The notes: generated by a model not told the origin, from the letters alone. A DNA stretch of 15,898 nt from Bacteroidota bacterium (GCA_023393265.1 JAEWME010000011.1:1-15898), one strand, 5' to 3'; shown: positions 8,569-14,919, numbered from the stretch's first letter. A program made the numbers and translations.

Positions 8569-8581
8569 ATCATATCGCTTT

Positions 8582-9289
8582 TCAGGATAAATTCAGAAAT
8601 TCGTTTTCGAAGTTTTCCCACACTGATTGAGGAAGCGTTGATAGTGCCTGATCGCTTATTTCACCACCGTCCTGTAAAACTACCATCGAAGTTTCGGGAG
8701 AAAAACTTGCCATCTGCCGACTGATAAAATCCTTAAAACGAACCAGTTCATTCCTGACGAACGCTGTAGCTTTTTCGCCAAGATAGAAGGTTTGTATTTC
8801 CTCTGTCCAGTTCGAAGGTTGGATCTCGCAAAGCCAGCCTTTTTCATAGGGGTCGCCGCCAGAAATAGAATTGCAGGTAGCATTAAAATTCAGGATTGTT
8901 CCTGAAACCGGCGACTGAAGCCGCAACCGTTTTCCTTCGTGATGAAGTTCCATCAGCAAATCGCCTTTCTGAACCGAATCACCTGCATTTTTGAGCTGAG
9001 AAAACGACACGTCGCCCGTAAGATGAAGCAACAGTTCGTCGAGTCCGATTTTCGCGCTGCCCGATTTTTCCATGAACACCCAGGTATGATTTCCGGAGAG
9101 AAAAAGTCCCTGCGGAATGCGCATAAAACTAGCCGACAAATGGCTCCATACCTGGCTGAAGCTGGTGGCAAACTGAGGCTTCCGGTTCAGGAAGATCCAG
9201 AAAGGAATAAGAAGTAGAAAAAACACTACAATAATGAGATACTCGATGCTCTTTGTAGCAAATATATCGTGATAGCTAAATCCGTCCAT
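8582..9289 (-). CDS. Membrane-anchored GcvH-like protein without recognisable lipoyl-lysine
   Basis: The protein has 235 residues. One membrane helix (about 15-34) precedes a domain that follows glycine cleavage H protein: HTWVFMEKSGSAKIGLDEL (68-86), the GDVS strand, GDSVQKGDLLMEL (103-115), SPVSGTI (126-132) and GWLCEIQPSNW (151-161). In GcvH the lipoylated Lys sits seven residues before the S/A of SPVSG. Here that position is Gly119, with Lys120 beside it. Lipoylation is therefore doubtful. A C-terminal extension of about 50 residues (VVLQDGG at 203-209, VWENFENEF) is shared with the fusion protein encoded at 11400-13079 and is not part of ordinary GcvH. The gene starts 18 nt after the HybB-like gene. 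No glycine cleavage T or P genes are nearby, so a role in the membrane redox complex is more likely than glycine catabolism. Confidence 0.85.
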   Translation of the reverse strand: MDGFSYHDIFATKSIEYLIIVVFFLLLIPFWIFLNRKPQFATSFSQVWSHLSASFMRIPQGLFLSGNHTWVFMEKSGSAKIGLDELLLHLTGDVSFSQLKNAGDSVQKGDLLMELHHEGKRLRLQSPVSGTILNFNATCNSISGGDPYEKGWLCEIQPSNWTEEIQTFYLGEKATAFVRNELVRFKDFISRQMASFSPETSMVVLQDGGEISDQALSTLPQSVWENFENEFLNLS

Positions 9290-9307
9290 TGCGTAATTTT
9301 TTAATTG

Positions 9308-10537
9308 TTAATGATTTTCTTTGGCCCAGGCAGGCGATTCTCTCAAAACCGGCATGCGGGTGATCACCCACCTGAATATCCATAACTCGGCAAAAATGAC
9401 TGCGAAAGTCACAACAAATTCCATCCAAGAAGGAATGTAATGAGTGGGCGAATCCCAGTTGTATCCGATCACCGTAACATTGAGGCGATTCAGGATGATG
9501 CCCAGTAAGGTGATCACTGCGGCAGTGCGAATGATGGTGATATTGCCCGAGCGATAGGCGAAGAAAAAGAGTGCCATCGGCAGAAAAACAAAGCCGATCA
9601 TCTCAAGCAGAAACCAATAACCCATCGGCGTATTAAGCAAATCCCAATGCTGTTCGTGAATGAAAACAAGCATCTTCAGGAAAAAATAAGCAAACATGGT
9701 GAGGGCACAAATTTTGGCCAGTCCCCTGATGATATTCTTCTCCTTTTGATGGTTCTCTTCTGTAATCTGGCTGAAAAATACTTTGCTGCTGATTGAACCT
9801 TCGAAAATTACCATCGACAAGCCGGCAAAAATACTGGATACCAGGAAGAGAATCGGGATAAATTCGGAATACCAAAGCGGATGTATTTTGCCTTTTGCCA
9901 TGAGGTAAAGTGCGCCAAGGCCCGACTGATGCAGCGTTGAAAGGGTTATGCCAAAAATAACAGCAGCGATGGTCATTCCTGAAAGGATTTTATGCGCCCG
10001 CTTCGATCCGAGCCATTCGGCTATGGCAGGAGAAAACTCAATCAGTTCGGCCAGCATGTAAAGCAAGAAATGCCAGGCCACCAAAAAAAGCACAGAACTG
10101 GTGCCAAAACTATTGCCAATAACCGGGTTCACCACATGCCACGGACGGCCCAAATCGAGCAGCAAAGCGCCCGTATAAAAAGCATAAGCCAGAAATCCAT
10201 TGAGCACCGTAACGCGCACGATGGAGTGGTAATTTTTCATATTCAGGATATAAACCATGAAAGTTACCACGTATGCACCACCAGCAAACGCCACTCCGGT
10301 AACCACATCGAAACCAATCCATAGACCCCACGGAACTTCCTGCGTGAGGTTGGTAACAGCTCCCAGTCCTTTCGCAAACCGAATGACGATCAGCGCCAAT
10401 CCGAGCAACATCACCGGGATGGAAATAATATTGAAAGGTGTGAGCCATTTGCCTTTGGGTTTCAACTCCTTCAGGAAAAACTGCCAGGAAAAACCCGGCG
10501 CTTTTTCGTCGGAAACACGATATACTGAATTAATCAT
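9308..10537 (-). CDS. HybB/NrfD-family integral membrane subunit
   Basis: The protein has 409 residues from the ATG at 10537. This start (MINSVYR) is preferred over an in-frame ATG at 10621, because it overlaps the end of the upstream ferredoxin gene by only 8 nt and removes an atypical N-terminal stretch. About ten hydrophobic helices can be seen (roughly 35-53, 73-97, 109-128, 147-167, 186-203, 224-245, 272-293, 306-327, 334-351 and 371-391). The segments RFAKGLGAVTNLTQEVPWGL (53-72) and WIGFDVVTGVAFAGGAY resemble HybB, the membrane subunit of hydrogenase-2, within the NrfD/PsrC superfamily. These proteins carry no heme and exchange electrons with quinone through a partner FeS protein, here the HybA-like protein encoded just upstream. 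No hydrogenase subunit gene adjoins it. Confidence 0.92.
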   Translation of the reverse strand: MINSVYRVSDEKAPGFSWQFFLKELKPKGKWLTPFNIISIPVMLLGLALIVIRFAKGLGAVTNLTQEVPWGLWIGFDVVTGVAFAGGAYVVTFMVYILNMKNYHSIVRVTVLNGFLAYAFYTGALLLDLGRPWHVVNPVIGNSFGTSSVLFLVAWHFLLYMLAELIEFSPAIAEWLGSKRAHKILSGMTIAAVIFGITLSTLHQSGLGALYLMAKGKIHPLWYSEFIPILFLVSSIFAGLSMVIFEGSISSKVFFSQITEENHQKEKNIIRGLAKICALTMFAYFFLKMLVFIHEQHWDLLNTPMGYWFLLEMIGFVFLPMALFFFAYRSGNITIIRTAAVITLLGIILNRLNVTVIGYNWDSPTHYIPSWMEFVVTFAVIFAELWIFRWVITRMPVLRESPAWAKENH

Positions 10538-11378
10538 CTTGTTTGGTTTTAAGGTTACGTTTGGTTGCTGCATAAATTCCAAGCAAAAGAGGAGGCAAAA
10601 GAATGTCGACAGAAGGAACACTGTATAAAAATCCTTTGGTCAGCCCCGGATAGGAAGACTGGATTACGGATGTATTCATACCCAGTTCGCTGAACGGAAC
10701 GGGCGACAAATAAAGCCAACCGGTTCCTCCGGCTTCACGTTCTCCATAAATATGATCGACATAGACGTCCGGATTTTCAGCAATTCGTTTCCTTGCTTCC
10801 TTCAAAAGTTCCCTTCTGGTACCAAACATCAGCGCTTCATTCGGGCAATTTGCTACGCAGGTTGGCTTTTCACCAGCCTTTTGCTTGTCGAAGCACATGT
10901 CGCACTTTTGTATTTTCGGATTTGTGCTGTGGTACTCGAACTTAGGCCCGTCAAAAGGACACGACACCATGCAGTAGCGACAGCCCATACATTTGTCACC
11001 GTTCCAGGTCACAGGCCCGGTCAGGTCTTTGTGCATCGCTTTGGTGAGACAGGCAGCACAGCAGGCAGGTTCGTTACAGTGCATGCACTGCCTTTTGATG
11101 TACACCTCGCCTTTTGATGTCTGAAACGTATTCACAACCGTATTGCAATTTTCGCTGGTCGATCTCACCGCCTCAACATCAGCCGATGGCTCGGGCAATC
11201 CATGCGCGGCAGCACATTCATATTCACAGGTTCGGCACCCGACACAGCGGGTTGAATCGTATAGAATTCCGAAGAGTTCCACTTCATTTTTAGTTGAAGC
11301 AACCGACTTCCGGCCGGCCACCAAAGCAAGTCCGGTGGCGCCGACAGCCGTAAAAAAGCTTCGTCGATTAATACCCAT
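10530..11378 (-). CDS. HybA-like Tat-exported ferredoxin with four [4Fe-4S] sites
   Basis: The protein has 282 residues. A twin-arginine signal is at 4-22 (NRRSFFTAVGATGLALVAG). Sixteen cysteines form four cluster sites in the DMSO reductase B/HybA pattern: Cys45, 48, 51, 55; Cys98, 101, 106, 110; Cys130, 133, 136, 140; and Cys159, 162, 174, 178. A C-terminal hydrophobic stretch (about 256-271) may anchor it in the membrane, as in HybA. It should sit on the periplasmic face and wire electrons between a catalytic subunit and the HybB-like protein. The gene begins 21 nt after the PstS-GcvH fusion gene, and its last codons overlap the start of the HybB-like gene by 8 nt, indicating translational coupling. 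The catalytic partner is not in the window. Confidence 0.94.
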   Translation of the reverse strand: MGINRRSFFTAVGATGLALVAGRKSVASTKNEVELFGILYDSTRCVGCRTCEYECAAAHGLPEPSADVEAVRSTSENCNTVVNTFQTSKGEVYIKRQCMHCNEPACCAACLTKAMHKDLTGPVTWNGDKCMGCRYCMVSCPFDGPKFEYHSTNPKIQKCDMCFDKQKAGEKPTCVANCPNEALMFGTRRELLKEARKRIAENPDVYVDHIYGEREAGGTGWLYLSPVPFSELGMNTSVIQSSYPGLTKGFLYSVPSVDILLPPLLLGIYAATKRNLKTKQDD

Positions 11379-11399
11379 CGCTTTATTGGTTTAGTTAGT

Positions 11400-13079
11400 T
11401 TATTTTGAAACGTCGATGAACTGAGTCTGAAAATCTTCCCAAACTTTCGGGCCAAAATCAGAAAGCACATTGTTCTTTAGCGCGCCACCATCCTGAAGGA
11501 CTACATGAGCCATTTCCGGAGATTCTGATTTAAGAACCGATGTGAAGAAATCCTTCAACCGGGTAAATTCGGAAGTAATCCATCCGGCATATTTTTCGGC
11601 GAGCGACAGGTACTGGATTTCGAGGCCCCAGTTCAATGGTTGAACGAGGTAAACCCAGCCTTCATTGAAAGGCGAATGACTAAGCAATGAAGCGTTGGAT
11701 TTCAGGTTTCTGTTCGTTTCCACAATTGTTCCGGAAACCGGAGAGTAAAAATTCAGAAGACGTCCTTTGCTCATCACCGAAAAAAGTATTTCTCCTTTGC
11801 GAACCTGCTCTCCCGGCTTTTTCATATCAACACGCGATACATTTCCTGTCACCCGTGCCATAAATCCATCGAGCCCAACCTTCACCAACCCGTTTTTTCG
11901 CATGAAAGCCCAGGTGTGGGTTTTGTCGAAAAAAACGCCCTGCGGAATGCGAACTGAATGCTGATCGAAAACTGAATCTGCATTACCCGAAAAAAGTTGA
12001 GTCTTTACAGTATATCTTGCCCTTCGCCTGAAAGCGAGATCAAGGACGATGCCCATTGCAACAATCAGCACCACGATGAGCAGCAATATGCCCATGACGC
12101 CGGTAGTTTTTTCAACAGGAACTGATGCAATGCTTTCAGGAGAATCGAATTTCGATAACTGCGAAAGGCGTTCGGCATAAGCCAGGCTACTGTGATTGCT
12201 CTCGGTTGTATATTGCTGACCATCGGCCAACAGCCATTTCAAAAAGTCAGTTTGCTGATTCTTTCCCGGTGCCATACCTGAAACTGCAAAAATCTTGCTG
12301 CAAAAAGCTTTAGGGTACTTGCCAATCCACACGCCTCTACTGAAAACTTGCGGGTTCTCATATATATTTTCGACATAATCGATTTTACCATTGTTGTTTT
12401 TATCGATTGGCAAAATGCGGACTCCGGAAGCAAACGATTGTGAGTTATCTTCAACCAATTGTGTGAAACTACAGAAACCGATTGCGTACTGGTCTGACTT
12501 GATATTAGAAATAACTCTGTCGCCAGCTTTAACAACTTTCAGATTGTTTTCGCCAACCAAACGGCCGAGTGCTGATACAACAAATTCATCGTCTGAAACA
12601 ATCAAATGAACAGGATTACCTCCTGAAATATTCAGAATCTTACCGATCTCTTCCGGTTCGCTGACTAAAATTTGTCGCAACTGCTTCATCGAAATTCCGC
12701 TTCCAATGAGTTGCTTCAGGAGTGGACTATCTGCATTTATAACCGGCACAACAATGTTTTGTGCAACCACAATTTTACACGACTCCCTGTTCAGACTTCC
12801 CGACAATTCATCATCAGTTACAATACTGATGTCATTTGCCGTTCCGGGAAGTTTGTCTAATTGCTTTTCCGAAAAAGTCGACACAGAAATGGCTTTACCA
12901 TTATCGGATAAAGCATATTGATCTGCCCATTTATTGACAAGGCTAGCCAAATTAGGTGCAGAATAAATTTTGAAGGTACGTTCCGCCTGTTCATCCGATG
13001 CTGAAGCATCATTGTTGCCGACGACAAAAATGGCCGTCAGGAGCAACAAACTCATTATAAAAATGGCCCTGGTTTTCAT
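11400..13079 (-). CDS. PstS-like periplasmic domain fused through one membrane helix to a GcvH-like domain
   Basis: The protein has 559 residues. Residues 1-28 are a signal peptide or N-terminal anchor. Residues about 34-312 resemble PstS-type substrate-binding proteins, with features such as DDEFVVSALGRLVG and YAIGFCSFTQLV. They include an EF-hand-like loop, DKNNNGKIDYVE (226-237). A single membrane helix (about 326-348) ends with RRRAR, placing the following part in the cytosol. Residues about 375-505 are GcvH-like: HTWAFMRKNGLVKVGLDGF (388-406), SPVSGTIVETN (446-456) and GWVYLVQPLNW. The lipoyl position, seven before SPVSG, is Gly439. The tail with VVLQDGG (526-532) and VWEDFQTQF is shared with the 235-residue GcvH-like protein. 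It is the first gene of the locus, and no PstCAB transporter genes are present. Ligand and role are unknown. Confidence 0.85.
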   Translation of the reverse strand: MKTRAIFIMSLLLLTAIFVVGNNDASASDEQAERTFKIYSAPNLASLVNKWADQYALSDNGKAISVSTFSEKQLDKLPGTANDISIVTDDELSGSLNRESCKIVVAQNIVVPVINADSPLLKQLIGSGISMKQLRQILVSEPEEIGKILNISGGNPVHLIVSDDEFVVSALGRLVGENNLKVVKAGDRVISNIKSDQYAIGFCSFTQLVEDNSQSFASGVRILPIDKNNNGKIDYVENIYENPQVFSRGVWIGKYPKAFCSKIFAVSGMAPGKNQQTDFLKWLLADGQQYTTESNHSSLAYAERLSQLSKFDSPESIASVPVEKTTGVMGILLLIVVLIVAMGIVLDLAFRRRARYTVKTQLFSGNADSVFDQHSVRIPQGVFFDKTHTWAFMRKNGLVKVGLDGFMARVTGNVSRVDMKKPGEQVRKGEILFSVMSKGRLLNFYSPVSGTIVETNRNLKSNASLLSHSPFNEGWVYLVQPLNWGLEIQYLSLAEKYAGWITSEFTRLKDFFTSVLKSESPEMAHVVLQDGGALKNNVLSDFGPKVWEDFQTQFIDVSK

Positions 13080-13110
13080 GATTCATCTTTTTATGGTTTG
13101 ACACACCGGA

Positions 13111-13126
13111 TTCAATTACGGTGCCA
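13111..13126 (-). promoter_or_regulatory. Candidate sigma-54 (-24/-12) promoter
   Basis: On the minus strand TGGCAC (13126 to 13121), CGTAA, TTGAA (13115 to 13111) follows the RpoN consensus TGGCAC-N5-TTGCA with exact spacing. The one core mismatch is A for C in the -12 element. Transcription would start near 13100, about 20 nt before the ATG at 13079. The locus downstream encodes an intact NtrC-type activator, which supports the call. The -12 mismatch keeps it tentative. Confidence 0.5.
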
Positions 13127-13145
13127 AGTAAAAAGCAGAGCCACA

Positions 13146-13164
13146 ATACACTAATTATCAACAA
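13146..13164. repeat. Direct repeat copy 1 of a 19-nt element
   Basis: ATACACTAATTATCAACAA differs at one base from the copy at 13242-13260. It lies about 20 nt upstream of the candidate -24 element. It may be an activator site or half-site. Confidence 0.5.
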
Positions 13165-13189
13165 TATAAAATTTTAGCTATGGAAATTC

Positions 13190-13208
13190 TAAACAGTAAA
13201 TGTGTTTA
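13190..13208. repeat. Inverted repeat TAAACA-N7-TGTTTA
   Basis: Perfect 6-bp arms (13190-13195 and 13203-13208). The arm sequence TAAACA(G) recurs in the inverted repeat at 13290-13308, so the two may be sites for one regulator. Short arms in AT-rich DNA could also arise by chance. Confidence 0.35.
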
Positions 13209-13241
13209 ATATTTCAACAGCTAAAAGAGGCAAAACACAAA

Positions 13242-13270
13242 ATACATTAATTATCAACAACTTAATGTAT
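13242..13270. repeat. Direct repeat copy 2 embedded in a 9-bp inverted repeat
   Basis: ATACATTAATTATCAACAA (13242-13260) is the second copy of the 19-nt element. Its first nine bases, ATACATTAA (13242-13250), pair perfectly with TTAATGTAT (13262-13270) across 11 nt. It sits about 140-170 nt upstream of the predicted transcription start, a reasonable distance for an NtrC-type upstream activator site. Confidence 0.5.
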
Positions 13271-13289
13271 GTGTAAGAAAATTCAACAC

Positions 13290-13308
13290 CTGTTTAGTTT
13301 TTAAACAG
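13290..13308. repeat. Inverted repeat CTGTTTA-N5-TAAACAG
   Basis: Perfect 7-bp arms (13290-13296 and 13302-13308). It shares its arm sequence with the inverted repeat at 13190-13208. Candidate operator; binding protein unknown. Confidence 0.4.
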
Positions 13309-13375
13309 ATCTCAGAAGTATTTTTTGAATTACAGCCGTGAGAAAAGAAAATGAAGTGAAAATAATTACAGATTT

Positions 13376-13398
13376 CTCCAAAAAATATCGTTTTGGAG
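13376..13398. other. Hairpin CTCCAAAA-N7-TTTTGGAG
   Basis: Perfect 8-bp stem (13376-13383 with 13391-13398). It lies about 70 nt past the stop of the small T9SS gene and has no T-run after it, so it is a poor intrinsic terminator. It may serve as a 3'-end hairpin or a regulatory site. Confidence 0.35.
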
Positions 13399-13470
13399 CT
13401 ACTACAACAAAAATCCAAGGCAGATTTACCGTGAGAAGACAGATTTCGAGGCAATCAAAAAAAGTAAGGA

Positions 13471-13842
13471 CTAATATTTTTTTAGCAATTGAGTTGCCAC
13501 CTGGTTGGCGCGGGTAATTTTAAGGACATAAACACCTGATTTTATTTCAGACAAATCGAGCGAAGTACTCCTTTCTCCTGCGCTGACGAAAAAAGGCTCC
13601 CAGGTCTTCACAACAGAACCTAAAATATTGATCAATGCGATTTGAACATCCCCGGATTTATCAGATTTAAAAATAATATTGACCTTATCTTTTACCGGAT
13701 TCGGATAAACTTTACTGATCGTAAGAGAAGGTGCCGTCACCGAAAAGTCTGAACCAGACTTCTGTACAGCAACTGAAGCCGACTGTGCATCCGCACCCAG
13801 CGCAAATGAAAAAATAATTAGGAAAGTATATAATAGTTTCAT
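13471..13842 (-). CDS. Small secreted protein made almost only of a T9SS sorting domain
   Basis: The protein has 123 residues. A signal peptide of about 19 residues (ending ADAQ) is followed by a short linker rich in Ser and Val (about 20-40). Residues about 43-123 are a complete T9SS type A sorting domain: VYPNPVKDKVNI (45-56), a central ALINILGSVV segment, then SGVYVLKITRANQ and the terminal LLKKY. No separate cargo domain remains. The gene stands alone between the control region at 13080-13470 and the ferredoxin terminator at 13910-13945. It may be a short structural or surface protein, or a remnant of a longer cargo protein whose middle was lost. Family assignment of the domain is firm; function unknown. 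Confidence 0.85.
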   Translation of the reverse strand: MKLLYTFLIIFSFALGADAQSASVAVQKSGSDFSVTAPSLTISKVYPNPVKDKVNIIFKSDKSGDVQIALINILGSVVKTWEPFFVSAGERSTSLDLSEIKSGVYVLKITRANQVATQLLKKY

Positions 13843-13909
13843 GGCCGTATATTAATTGTTTTCAAAATGAGAAACAAAAATCAGACCACAAAGTTGCAAT
13901 GGAACACAA

Positions 13910-13945
13910 AAAAAGAAGCTGATTATATATAATCAGCTTCTTTTT
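13910..13945 (-). terminator. Perfect palindromic intrinsic terminator of the ferredoxin gene
   Basis: A 36-nt perfect palindrome with 18-nt arms is centred at 13927/13928 (core GATTATATATAATC, flanked by AGAAGCT and AGCTTCT). It ends in T-runs on both strands. It begins about 20 nt past the ferredoxin stop. It could work in either direction, but only the minus strand has a gene reading into it. Confidence 0.9.
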
Positions 13946-13965
13946 GCTTTATGTCGACCGGCATT

Positions 13966-14136
13966 TTATTCAGCAACAGAAATTGCATCAACCGGACAAA
14001 CTTCTGAACATGAACCACAGTCGGTGCAAAGATCAGCATCAATTTTATAAATGTCTCCAGGAGTAATAGCTTCTACCGGGCATTCGTCGATGCATGTTCC
14101 ACAAGCAATACATTCTTCTGAAATTTTATAAGCCAT
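13966..14136 (-). CDS. 2[4Fe-4S] bacterial-type ferredoxin
   Basis: The protein has 56 residues from the ATG at 14136 (MAYKISEEC). This start is preferred over an in-frame ATG 60 nt upstream because that one lies before the predicted transcription start near 14161. It gives the usual length of clostridial-type ferredoxins. Two CxxCxxCxxxCP motifs bind the clusters: Cys9, 12, 15, 19 and Cys37, 40, 43, 47, in a pseudo-twofold repeat. It is a soluble low-potential electron carrier typical of anaerobes, used for example by pyruvate:ferredoxin oxidoreductase. It has its own promoter and terminator, so it is monocistronic. Confidence 0.96.
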   Translation of the reverse strand: MAYKISEECIACGTCIDECPVEAITPGDIYKIDADLCTDCGSCSEVCPVDAISVAE

Positions 14137-14167
14137 AGTGTTAACTTTTATTTGGTTTTCTATGCCG

Positions 14168-14197
14168 CAAATGTACAAAGTTTGCCAGAATAACAAA
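14168..14197 (-). promoter_or_regulatory. Bacteroidota-type promoter of the ferredoxin gene
   Basis: On the minus strand TTTG (14197 to 14194), exactly 18 nt, and TACATTTG (14175 to 14168) match the -33 and -7 boxes of Bacteroidota housekeeping promoters. The predicted start near 14161 leaves a leader of about 25 nt before the ATG at 14136. Confidence 0.8.
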
Positions 14198-14268
14198 AAA
14201 TAAGAGCACGAATTTCCTCATTGTGCACAACTTTTTCACAAATGTTTAATTACCTCAAAACTACATCA

Positions 14269-14919
14269 TTATGATTCATTGTTCGTTTTCGCAATGTAAT
14301 ATAGACAAACCTCCGTCAAGCCGCACTTTTCGCATTTTGGATTGCGGGCCATACAAGTATATCGACCGTGCAAAATAAGCCAGTGATGGGCCAATGGTAA
14401 CAATTCCTCCGGAAAGTATTTCACCAGTTGACGCTCAGTTTCCAGCGGATTTTTGGCATTCTCTGTCAGTCCAATTCTGGCCGAAACCCTGAAAACATGC
14501 GTATCAACCGCCATTGCAGGCTTGTTGAATACGACAGAAGCAATCACATTAGCCGTTTTTCGCCCAACTCCCGGCAGCTTTTGCAACTCATCAATATCGC
14601 CGGGAACTTTTCCGCCAAATTCGGCCATTAGTTTTCTGGCCATGCCAACCAAATGCTTCGATTTATTATTCGGATATGAGCACGAACGAATGTAATCAAA
14701 AACTTCTTCAGGTTCGGCCTCAGCCATTTTTGCCGGCGTCGGAAACCGTTTCAGCAAATCAGGAGTGATTTGATTTACCCGCTTATCGGTACACTGTGCC
14801 GACAAAATCACTGCAACCAGCAATTCGTATGGATTGCCATATTCCAGCTCCGTTTCAGCAATTGGCATCACTTTTTGAAAGTAACTGATCACGTAATCAA
14901 AAAGTTCTTTTTTCTCCAT
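14269..14919 (-). CDS. nth: Endonuclease III
   Basis: The protein has 216 residues, close to E. coli Nth (211). It is a base-excision repair DNA glycosylase/AP lyase for oxidised pyrimidines. The helix-hairpin-helix LPGVGRKTA (115-123) contains the catalytic Lys121, and Asp139 in AVDTHVFR is the conserved catalytic aspartate. The C-terminal [4Fe-4S] motif is intact: Cys189, Cys196, Cys199, Cys205 (C-x6-C-x2-C-x5-C). The gene diverges from the ABC-F gene. A sequence TATGTTTG at 14947 to 14940 resembles a -7 box, but no -33 box is well spaced. No anomalies. Confidence 0.97.
   Translation of the reverse strand: MEKKELFDYVISYFQKVMPIAETELEYGNPYELLVAVILSAQCTDKRVNQITPDLLKRFPTPAKMAEAEPEEVFDYIRSCSYPNNKSKHLVGMARKLMAEFGGKVPGDIDELQKLPGVGRKTANVIASVVFNKPAMAVDTHVFRVSARIGLTENAKNPLETERQLVKYFPEELLPLAHHWLILHGRYTCMARNPKCEKCGLTEVCLYYIAKTNNES

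Larger units (their letters stand above)
13080..13470. promoter_or_regulatory. 391-nt gene-free control region upstream of the electron-transfer locus
   Basis: This AT-rich gap lies between the stop of the small T9SS protein and the start of the PstS-GcvH fusion gene. It holds a candidate -24/-12 promoter (13111-13126), two near-identical 19-nt repeats, several inverted repeats (13190-13208, 13242-13270, 13290-13308) and a hairpin (13376-13398). No convincing coding sequence was found; an open frame of 66 codons on the minus strand lacks family features. Confidence 0.7.

Noticed and set aside
8582..9289. Genuine glycine cleavage H protein
   Set aside because: There is a membrane anchor, a C-terminal extension, no Lys at the lipoyl position by ungapped alignment, and no gcvT or gcvP nearby.
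10538..10621. A longer N-terminus for the HybB-like protein starting at 10621
   Set aside because: It would overlap the ferredoxin gene by 92 nt and add a stretch not typical of HybB. The ATG at 10537 gives a normal 8-nt coupled overlap.
11400..13079. Phosphate transporter binding protein
   Set aside because: No pstC, pstA, pstB or phoU genes adjoin, and the domain is fused to a membrane helix and a GcvH-like domain.
13254..13454. A 66-codon minus-strand frame in the control region
   Set aside because: The translation has no family features, is AT-rich by composition, and overlaps the inverted repeats; treated as non-coding.
13080..13470. CRISPR array or mobile-element end in the repeat-bearing gap
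   Set aside because: Only two copies of a 19-nt repeat 96 bp apart, with no spacer regularity, no transposase gene and no target-site duplication.
14137..14196. A 20-residue N-terminal extension of the small ferredoxin
   Set aside because: The upstream ATG lies within or before the predicted promoter, and the 56-residue form has the family's usual length.
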